Positions 55,777-64,000 of a DNA stretch of 64,000 nt are shown here, one piece after another. The stretch spans positions 134,166,039 to 134,230,038 of the forward strand of contig CAXKWD010000006.1 of the NCBI GenBank assembly GCA_964059195.1. Reading direction: 5' to 3'. Within the stretch, counting starts at the first letter, position 1; each line of letters starts with the position of its first letter. Made by a program: the position numbers and the translations under genes. Under the pieces are notes generated by a model. The model saw only the letters and a program-made list of their open reading frames with translations. It did not search any database and was not told the origin of the DNA. The stretch comes from Ectobius pallidus (Eukaryota > Arthropoda > Insecta > Blattodea > Ectobiidae).

Positions 55777-56095
55777 CTAACTCCGTGGCGCTAACATCCC
55801 AGAAGAGACAAGGCCTACCACCCGACCGCTGCGTCATCTACCATAGGCAGACGGCAGGATTGGGGGGCATGTGGTCAGCGTTCCGACACCCACGGCCGTT
55901 AATGGTGGTTTCCATGACCGGAGCCGCTACTTCTCTATCAAGTGGCTCCTCAATTTGAATCACGAGTCTGAGTGCACCCCTACCAGACCTTCCTACCTCA
56001 GAAAAATCCGAGGAGGTACCGGGGATCAAACCCAGACCTACGGATCCGTAGTCAGCGACACTAATCACTATACCACACTGGCGGTCAACGTAAGA
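55777..56095 (-). mobile_element. SINE S1, near full-length copy
   Basis: From TAACTCCGTGGCGC to the head (read on the - strand) TGGTATAGTGATTAGTGTCG with the B-box GGGTTTGATCCCC. It shows the tRNA-derived promoter of the family most completely. Confidence 0.85.
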
Positions 56096-57004
56096 TTTCT
56101 TTTTCTTTAATATATTTTCATTATGAAATATATTTACGAGATTTTAAAATAAAATACAATTTATTCATGACTTTTTGGAAATCTAACTTTTAACATTGGA
56201 AAAAGATTTAATACGGACTTACATTATTCTAACGTTTCTTATTTGCGTTGATTCCTGCCTTTTTTATGATATGTCTTAGTCTCATTGTGTGTTGTGCAGG
56301 TAGCCTATTTAGGCTACATCCGATGTATGAATCTCAGATGAAGAATAAAAATTGCCTACAATTCCGAATTATCTTAACAGTGATAGGGAATACCCGCTTC
56401 CGTTTGCGATTTACTTCTTGGTTGTTGAAGCGAGTGGAATTGATTTTCAATGGAGTGGAAAATAAGGACTTGATTGTCAAGCTGGACTAGCTTGAATACG
56501 GCATACCACAGATTAACGGGAAAGAATAGCATGGGTCGATTCTGTACGTTTAACTTTACCCTATGTCTTCTTCAATAACCGATACCCTTCTAGTTTCTAC
56601 GAATTGTGAGATAATAGTTGGACAGAATTATCGATAACCCGACTATTAAAGAAGAAATCTCATGTCCTCTCTTCGATATGATGTACCCTATGCGAATTTC
56701 TAATTTCTATTTCTATTTAAACGAGGACTCGAATACAAATCTAAAACTAACATAATATAATCAATAAAAACACTTACCAAAAATTGAATTTTCATTTATC
56801 GTAACAAAAATGTATTTAAACAATGCATATTTAATTGTTAAAAAGCGCATTGTAATAAGAAAAGGTACGGTTTGTAACGATTTAAAATAGCTGTTCACAA
56901 GGAAAATTAATTTACGGTTAAAGTCTCTCTCGGTATGTTTATAATAATTAAGGAATCGCGCACAATGTGCATTATCTTAACCTAAGACTTAACCTACTGA
57001 CAAA
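56096..57004. other. Intergenic, unassigned
   Basis: One 80-codon frame at 56248-56490 lacks any recognisable motif and has no splice context; I treat it as non-coding. Confidence 0.4.
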
Positions 57005-57128
57005 CACCCAGTCCTGAACCCGGGAAAGGGATTTTTCACTACTGAAAAATCACCGACCCGGCCGGGAATCGAACCCGGGCCGCCGGAGTGAAAGGCAGGT
57101 GCGCTACCGACTCACCCACGGCGACGGA
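57005..57128 (-). mobile_element. SINE S3 head, tRNA-like
   Basis: On the - strand it reads GGGTGAGTCGGTAGCGCACC, then GGGTTCGATTCCC, followed by GGTGATTTTTCAGTAGTGAA. The A- and B-boxes are both good, but no 7-bp acceptor stem forms, so a functional tRNA is unlikely. Confidence 0.65.
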
Positions 57129-57164
57129 CTCGGTATGTTTATTGTAAGCCGTAATGTAAAACGA

Positions 57165-57601
57165 GACAAAATGGGATGAATCATTTTTAGTCCTTCGTCC
57201 TATGGGCGCAGTAAATTATTATGTTCTGGGTTTTTAGGAGTAAAGTGTGAAAGTTATATTTATTTTATTTTCTATTTCTGCCCCGAACCGGTTGTAAAGG
57301 AACATGAGAGTTGAAAATATAATATCCCGTAAAGACGGTAAAATTTCATGTTACCGGAATTTTTGTTAATTCTTGTTTCAACCCCTACATGGTGTGTAGA
57401 AGCAATGGGTTTTAAAATAATTTTAAGACTCTTTGAGCGACAAAAAGCTATATCTAGCGTTTTCTGAGGCAAACATTTCAAACTCTAGATACCTATGTAA
57501 GGACCTAGAGTTTGAAAATCAAAAGTCCTCCATACGTTAATTTAGAATCACAAAATACAAAATCCTGGAGACACCGGGCCTTATAAGCTAATTGAATATA
57601 A
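57165..57601 (+). repeat. Dispersed repeat family R1, oppositely oriented copy
   Basis: It carries the R1 phrases in inverted order (CATGGTGTGTAGAAGCAATG, CCGAACCGGTTGTA) and ends with a GC-rich stem, then CTAA and T at 57598-57602, a CTRR-T arrangement. Confidence 0.55.
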
Positions 57602-57875
57602 AATTGTATTAAATTCAAACGGCATCTTCAAAATCTTCTAGTGTACAATTCTACAAGAATATTTTTTTAAATTACAATACTTTGGGAAATATTAATTTTT
57701 ACGTATCTATTTACGTAGGTTTTTAATAAGTATAAAAATTGACATTTTAAAGACTTTTAAAATAGCAGGATTACAATATCAACGTTTTATCTGGTAGATT
57801 TGTTGTGGAGTTTGTAAGTTTTATTAAAGCTCAAGTGCAAGCCTCTATATAACAATTTATTGAATTTATATAATA

Positions 57876-58055
57876 CTAGCTTAAAAGGCCCGGCGTCGCT
57901 CGGGTTTTGTATTTTGTTAATGCGAAAATAACTTATGAAGGACTTTCGATTTTCAAACTCTAGGTCTTTAAGGTCTTTATATAGGTATTAAGAATTTGAA
58001 ATGGGGAAGAACGACTTATCACACACAAACTATTCCCTCAGAAAACGCTAGATAG
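57876..58055 (-). repeat. Dispersed repeat family R1, end fragment next to the large foldback
   Basis: CTAGCTTAAAAGGCCCGGCG, then GACTTTCGATTTTCAAACTC, is nearly identical to 19511 onward. The family sequence stops where the foldback begins. Confidence 0.6.
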
Positions 58056-58436
58056 GCTATAGCTGACCCATTTCATCTCAAATCATACAGCTTAGTACCA
58101 AATGTGTCACCTTTGGATTTCAAAATCGGCTGAAAAAAATATATGTTAAAGGACCACATGACTTATGTTCAGAAATGAAATATTTTCCTTCTCACTTGAT
58201 TTGTAACAATGTTACAGGCACACAAAGAATCGGGATTTTTGGTAAAAAGTTGTACGCAAGGAAAATATTGCAATTTTCAAAGCGCTATATATCAGAAACC
58301 AAAAATTATGGAGACTTGAGGTTTTTTTTATTTGAAAGCCTGTTCATAGTAGTTTCAAATCATGATATAGGAAGACATTTATGAAATTCTCTTTAACTCT
58401 AAAATTCAACATGAAAATACAAAAAATTGGATTTTT

Positions 58437-59170
58437 TTCCAAAGTTCATATATTTTTTTTGAAAATGTGAACAGTCGTAAGTCGCGACTTTTATTGGGAT
58501 AATATGGTATGGAAACTGGACTAATTATTAGCAATAAAATTTCTGCCCCAGCTTCTCACATTAAGTAGATAAATCTTGGTAAAAAGTGAAAAAACACATT
58601 TTTGACTGTTTTTTAGAAACGATTTTCTCGAAAACACCCATCTCAAAAGTTTTTAAAATTACACAAAATATTCTTTGATGGTTGTTCTTATAGGTGGTAC
58701 AATCACATTGGGAGATATTTGTGTGGAAAACCTGAGAGAATTTTTTCAAAACTACTCTACCTGTTCCATAATGTTGGACATTTAGTATATAATGCATTAT
58801 TTTTCCAAAGTTCATGTATTTTTTTTGAAAATGTGAACAGTCGTAAGTCATGACTTTTGTTGGGATAATATGGTATGGAAACTGGACTAATTATTAGCAA
58901 TAAAATTTCTGCCCTAGCTTCTCACATTAAGTAGATAAATCTTTGTAAAAAGTGAGAAAACACATTTTTGACTGTTTTTTAGAAACGATTTTCTCGAAAA
59001 CACCCATCTCAAAAGTTTTGAAAATTACACAAAATATTCTTTGATGGTTGTTCTTATAGGTGGTACAATCACATTGGGAGATATTTGTGTGGAAAACCTG
59101 AGAGAATTTTTTCAAAACTACTCTACCTGTTCCATAATGTTGGACATTTAGTATATAATGTATTACATTG
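58437..59170. repeat. 366-bp tandem duplication, left arm of the foldback
   Basis: Two copies of a unit containing GTGAACAGTCGTAAGTC, GTATGGAAACTGGACTAATT and CTCTACCTGTTCCATAATGT lie 366 bases apart. Mirror copies sit in the right arm (about 60540-61275). Confidence 0.85.
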
Positions 59171-60539
59171 ACAACACTGTTTTGCCAAATGTTTTCAATG
59201 TACACAGTTCTATTAAATGAAATTGTATTGAAAGATCACACCATAGATGGTTGAGTCCATTTCCGGAGTGACGTCACTTGAACAACATAAACATGCTTTG
59301 AGGAAATGTTCGTCGTAATCTTGATGTTTATGAAGCTAATTGAATACACATGTAAATGTATTGGAACTGTATACAATCGGAGGACCAGCTATAATTGTAG
59401 CAAAAAGATGTAGCTTAATGACATTGTTACTTCTCACTAGCTAGAATATTTGTGTATTAATGTTTGTAGAAATGATAACATTTGAATGTTTACAGTATCT
59501 GAAGCTCAGAAGGAGGATTTGCATTGAATTAAGTTATTTACACTTGCTAAATAATAAATGTCTACATTTATTATCAATCACAATTACATTAAATTCTCTT
59601 TGGGACTGCGAATCTCACAAATCCTCGGTCCAAATATGCTGTTAAACTTACCTTCGGTATGTGATTCACGAAATTACTCACAAAATGAAGGATTTTCCCC
59701 TTCATTAGTATGAATGCCCTGAGGATTGATGAAGACTTATTATCTTTGTAAAGAAGTCCTTGAGGTCCTTAATATTGTGTTACATGCAATCTTCATGGTC
59801 GTTGACTTACTGAATCCATGATAAAAATGAAGAAAATGGCCTTTCGCCCGAAATTAGCAATATCTTGAAATGCTAGAAACCTTTAATAAGTTGAAAAAGA
59901 ACTCCTTGCTCTTGGAAAAGGTGAATGTAACGTGGATGAAGCTATCTATTTTGAAGAAGTGTGATTAAAAACAGATGGTTGAAATAATTAGATATTCGCC
60001 AACCCAAAAAATAGCTTGATCAAAATATATTGAATTAATTAATCAATTCATGAAAAAACACTGCACTAAATATAATAATCTCACGATAAATAAAAATAAA
60101 CAAAGAAATGTTTTAATAGGAAAGTATTTAAAAATAAATTTCCCATGTGCTTCTCAAGATGGATCATTCTTTTCCACATGGACAGTCAGCCCAGCTTCAT
60201 AAGTTTAATGCGGAACATATGAAGATGACAGAAGAACTCTTCTCAGCAATGTCAAGTGAAAAATATAGGCCTAATGATATTTCAGCATTTGTATATGTTA
60301 ACATATATTTTACCTTATGTGGTTTTGTCTAAATCTAGTGATCAATATTAATAATTAACTGAAACTGATGGACTCTCACAAAGAACCAGCAATACCCTTT
60401 GCTGAATTTGGACTCAAAAACCTCTAGTGGTAAGATTTCCAATCCGGAAATGGACTCAACCATCTACGGTGTGATCTTTCAATACAATTTCATTTAATAG
60501 AACTGTGTACATTGAAAACATTTGGCAAAACAGTGTTGT

Positions 60540-61275
60540 CAATGTAATACATTATATACTAAATGTCCAACATTATGGAACAGGTAGAGTAGTTTTGAAA
60601 AAATTCTCTCAGGTTTTCCACACAAATATCTCCCAATGTGATTGTACCACCTATAAGAACAACCATCAAAGAATATTTTGTGTAATTTTCAAAACTTTTG
60701 AGATGGGTGTTTTCGAGAAAATCGTTTCTAAAAAACAGTCAAAAATGTGTTTTCTCACTTTTTACAAAGATTTATCTACTTAATGTGAGAAGCTAGGGCA
60801 GAAATTTTATTGCTAATAATTAGTCCAGTTTCCATACCATATTATCCCAACAAAAGTCATGACTTACGACTGTTCACATTTTCAAAAAAAATACATGAAC
60901 TTTGGAAAAATAATGCATTATATACTAAATGTCCAACATTATGGAACAGGTAGAGTAGTTTTGAAAAAATTCTCTCAGGTTTTCCACACAAATATCTCCC
61001 AATGTGATTGTACCACCTATAAGAACAACCATCAAAGAATATTTTGTGTAATTTTAAAAACTTTTGAGATGGGTGTTTTCGAGAAAATCGTTTCTAAAAA
61101 ACAGTCAAAAATGTGTTTTTTCACTTTTTACCAAGATTTATCTACTTAATGTGAGAAGCTGGGGCAGAAATTTTATTGCTAATAATTAGTCCAGTTTCCA
61201 TACCATATTATCCCAATAAAAGTCGCGACTTACGACTGTTCACATTTTCAAAAAAAATATATGAACTTTGGAAAA
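60540..61275. repeat. 366-bp tandem duplication, right arm of the foldback
   Basis: Inverted counterpart of the duplication in the left arm. The 92- and 96-codon frames seen in each unit are shared because of the duplication and show no known domain. Confidence 0.85.
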
Positions 61276-61644
61276 AAATCCAATTTTTTGTATTTTCATG
61301 TTGAATTTTAGAGTTAAAGAGAATTTCATAAATGTCTTCCTATATCATGATTTGAAACTACTATGAACAGGCTTTCAAATAAAAAAAACCTCAAGTCTCC
61401 ATAATTTTTGGTTTCTGATATATAGCGCTTTGAAAATTGCAATATTTTCCTTGCGTACAACTTTTTACCAAAAATCCCGATTCTTTGTGTGCCTGTAACA
61501 TTGTTACAAATCAAGTGAGAAGGAAAATATTTCATTTCTGAACATAGGTCATGTGGTCCTTTAACATATATTTTTTTCAGCAAAATCCATGATGTTGATG
61601 TGACACCCCCTGTATGATCTGAGATGAAATGGGTCAGCTTATAG

Positions 61645-62460
61645 CAGATCCCCACGGCTTCTCCCAAGATAATTAATTGAAAGATTAACAATTAAGAGCA
61701 AAATAATTAAAGTATTATATTTATTAACACTTTGCACGCGAAACATTCATAGGTGTAAACTAAACATTTGATAGGCCTAATTAATGAAACAGCTATAAAT
61801 CCGACTTTGAAGTGAATTTCACGATTAGAAAATAAATGGAAAAATGCAGTATTCGAAAGATTATGAGAATTGAAATCGATTAAACTCACGATAAAAAAAG
61901 TGCGTAAATGTATTTGACAGACAGACATAGTACATTAGTTTTTATTTATATAGGTGAAGAATGGAATAAGCCTACTGAGGCCGTGATTTCTATATTCATT
62001 TGTCCAGACTTATAATTCCGTTACATTTCAGGCAGATTTAACGACCCTACATAAGATATTTTAATTACGATTACATATAAAAACGTTGTAGCCAGGACCC
62101 CGAACTAAGCAACTTCCCCGGAATTTTCTGTAAACTATATTCCATGTCAAATAAAATATGTTTAACATTACCTTATCGACATCTATAGCTTTTATAATAA
62201 CCTGAGATATCCATTGCCTTCCATAGCGATCGCGACGATATTATTTCCAAGGTATGACAATAATAGACAAAGCCTTCTGCAATTGATTTGACAACTGAAA
62301 TGAATAACTCAAGACTGATGCTTCGAAAGCGTTTTCTTGCCGTTTTTCACTCATAACTCGCGAACGAAGGCTAAAATTAAAAATGTAGTATGACAGAAAC
62401 CTTCCCGGGAATGTACCCAACAACTTCCCAAAGTTTCATGGCGATCGGATGAATGGTGTA
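61645..62460. repeat. Dispersed repeat tail
   Basis: It ends with AAAGTTTCATGGCGATCGGA, TGAATGGTGTAGTAATGCAT and a (CA)n tract, phrases I recognise as a recurrent 3' tail of insect repeats. It may be the far part of the R1 copy split by the foldback, but the join is not proven. Confidence 0.35.
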
Positions 62461-62466
62461 GTAATG

Positions 62467-62541
62467 CATAAAGGACACACACACACACACACACATACAC
62501 ACATACATTCATTTTTTATATATATATATATAGATATAGAC
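62467..62541. repeat. (AC)n and (AT)n microsatellites
   Basis: About 12 CA units, then a spaced ACATAC, then an AT run. Confidence 0.9.
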
Positions 62542-62692
62542 TGAATATTTTACAATTTAATTCTATTGCAAGCCAATTGTTAAAACTTGTTCAAAATGGC
62601 AATTCATAGGAATCTGTGTGCAAATGATGTTTAACTATGGTCATACATGTATAATTGATATTGTCAGACGTATTTTCATTGTTTTATATATA

Positions 62693-63241
62693 TACAGGGT
62701 GTTAATGAATAACACCGAAATATTTTATCTGCGTATAGAGGGGACATAGACAAGCAACTTTTATTAGGACATTTTTGCTCTATGGATTCAATTTTTCCTG
62801 CTACAGCATAAAATCTCCCAGGGCATGGCCGTCACTGACTTCTAACATTTGGAAAAAAAATGCAAAACAAAGGAACTTCGTTGTTAACACTGTAGCCAGT
62901 AGTTATGAATAAATAAAAGACTAATGCAGTGGCGACCAGTCATGTGATTAGTCTGTAAATTTTATAGATTATGGAAACACTAAATTATGATATAGCTGTT
63001 GATGAATGATTAAGAATCAGATGTTTACCTATCACTAAGAAGGCATGAAGTCAATTTAATGAAAATTTTAACCCTATTTCGCTTCATTATTGACTTACGA
63101 GCACTAAATTATAATGACTTTAATGCCCTGTAGCATACACATTTTACGTCATAGAGCAAAAATCTCCTAATAAAAGTTGCTTGTCTAAGTCCCCTCTATA
63201 TACAGGTAAAATATTTCGGTGTTATTTATTAACACCTTGTA
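62693..63241. mobile_element. MITE with ~95-bp inverted ends (549 bp)
   Basis: The ends TACAGGGTGTTAATGAATAA and (inverted) TACAAGGTGTTAATAAATAA begin about 95 bp of roughly 90 % matched inverted repeat that includes AGACAAGCAACTTTTATTAG. TA or TATA flanks both sides, fitting Tc1/mariner-type TA targeting. No coding capacity. Confidence 0.82.
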
Positions 63242-63412
63242 TAAGTTATATTTTTTTAATTTTTTCCTTATATTTGTATTCATCATGCTTACTTTTCTTC
63301 TTAATCTCTCTCTTATTCTCTTTACTCTCTTATTCTCTTTATTCTTACTTTTAAATAGATAATTATCTCAACTTTCCTACTTTTTATTCACCTATTTCTG
63401 TTATTGTAACTG

Positions 63413-63796
63413 TATTATCCTGCCGGTTGTACTATAGGCTATGGATGTGAGACGTATTATATATGGTTGTGAGACTTGGTCGCTTACTCTTTGGGAAGAA
63501 CTTAATCTGAGAGTGTTCGAAAACGAGGGTGCTTAGGAAAATATTTGGACCTAAGAGAGATGAAAATGTGGACTGGAGAAAACTGCCTAACGACGAGCTT
63601 TATTAGGATAGATTTGAGGGAAGTAGGATTTTCGAGGGATGGTTGGATGGAGTTAGCACAGAATAGTGTTGATGGCGGGCTCGGGTAAGAGCGGCAATGA
63701 ACCTCCGGGTTTCATAAAATATATAATATTCCTTTTAGCCTGCTTATGAATTGTCTATTGCCATTGAGTAAGTAAGTAAGTAAGTAAGTAAGTAAC
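63413..63796 (+). pseudogene. LINE 3' end with (TAAG)n tail
   Basis: Shares CCTGCCGGTTGTACT, GAGAGTGTTCGAAA and CGGCAATGAACCTCCGGGTT with 15238, and is broken by frameshifts. It ends in GAATTGTCTATTGCCATTGA followed by about six TAAG units, the probable 3' tail of the element. Confidence 0.82.
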
Positions 63797-64000
63797 TATA
63801 TCCTGTATTGTTGGCATAGCCTTGAGCATTGTCCCCTGTAATGTTCATTCTTGATTAAATAAATAAATAATTTTTTTTAATATTAATAATTGATCATGGT
63901 AACACGTTTTCACTCCTTTTTTGATTTTGCTTCTCCATTTTTAAAAAACATAGGCCTACTAAATATGGGAAATAATTCGCAATCCCTGTTTGATTTATGG

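Larger units (their letters stand above)
58056..61644. mobile_element. Large foldback element with ~1.2-kb near-identical inverted arms
   Basis: Left arm about 58056-59267, right arm about 60443-61644, loop 59268-60442. The inner 1.1 kb of the arms appears almost identical (open frames on the two arms give identical peptides). The outermost ~60 bp have diverged with an indel. Each arm contains two tandem copies of a 366-bp unit. The layout resembles Foldback or Galileo-type elements with repeats inside long inverted arms. No transposase or target duplication was recognised, so the class is open. Confidence 0.8.

Noticed and set aside
57061..57125. Possible true tRNA gene on the - strand
   Set aside because: Both internal promoter boxes are good, but a 7-bp acceptor stem cannot be formed and the 3' flank continues as a SINE body.
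58561..61149. Four 92-96-codon frames with shared sequence
   Set aside because: They come from the 366-bp duplication in both arms of the foldback; the peptide is low in complexity and unlike any family I know.

Overview
This window looks like animal nuclear DNA, most likely from an insect and probably a cockroach or termite relative (Blattodea). It is AT-rich, has spaced exons with GT/GC-AG introns, carries no bacterial-style operons, and is dominated by DNA transposons, tRNA-derived SINEs and LINE 3' ends. The clearest taxonomic marker is a preprohormone encoding pQTFQYSRGWTN-amide, the [Arg7]-corazonin of insects. The Blattodea assignment is an inference from that peptide plus the repeat style, not a proof.

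Two protein-coding genes can be supported. (1) On the + strand, six phase-consistent exons between 4616 and 25503 encode about 423 residues of an F-box only protein of the FBXO39/FBXO33 leucine-rich type. The N-terminal F-box exon is not found and should lie upstream of position 1. Intron 2 appears to use a GC donor. (2) On the - strand, two coding exons (48827-48549 and 41507-41370) encode a complete 138-residue corazonin precursor, split by a 7.04-kb intron. The genes are tail to tail, about 15.8 kb apart. There is no sign that they work together; neither has operon-like coupling.

Layout: 0.4-1.7 kb, an 86-88-bp tandem array broken by a hAT element. 2-4.6 kb, two hAT elements, one ending 83 bp before the first visible F-box exon. 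5-9.6 kb, mariner relics, another hAT, and a 1.74-kb hAT with (GGTCTT)n subterminal arrays inserted in a palindromic mariner. 10-14 kb, a VNTR, exon 2, a 568-bp palindrome, a hAT element and exon 3. 15-25.5 kb, LINE and Helitron-like repeats with exons 4-6. 25.5-41 kb, intergenic DNA with SINEs, small hAT and PIF/Harbinger elements, a hAT transposase fossil, a LINE reverse-transcriptase tail and mariner palindromes. 41.3-48.8 kb, corazonin, whose intron holds three mariner palindromes and a SINE. 49-64 kb, a hAT MITE, SINEs, LINE tails, a 3.6-kb foldback whose near-identical ~1.2-kb arms each carry a 366-bp tandem duplication, and a MITE with ~95-bp inverted repeats.

The most notable structures are the palindromic mariner MITEs built from head-to-head transposase C-termini, the nested hAT with hexamer arrays, the large foldback, the candidate GC-AG intron, a phase-compatible candidate cassette exon at 18338-18484, and a strong excess of the palindromic octamer TAGGCCTA. 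All statements come from reading the sequence and general family knowledge; no database search was run.
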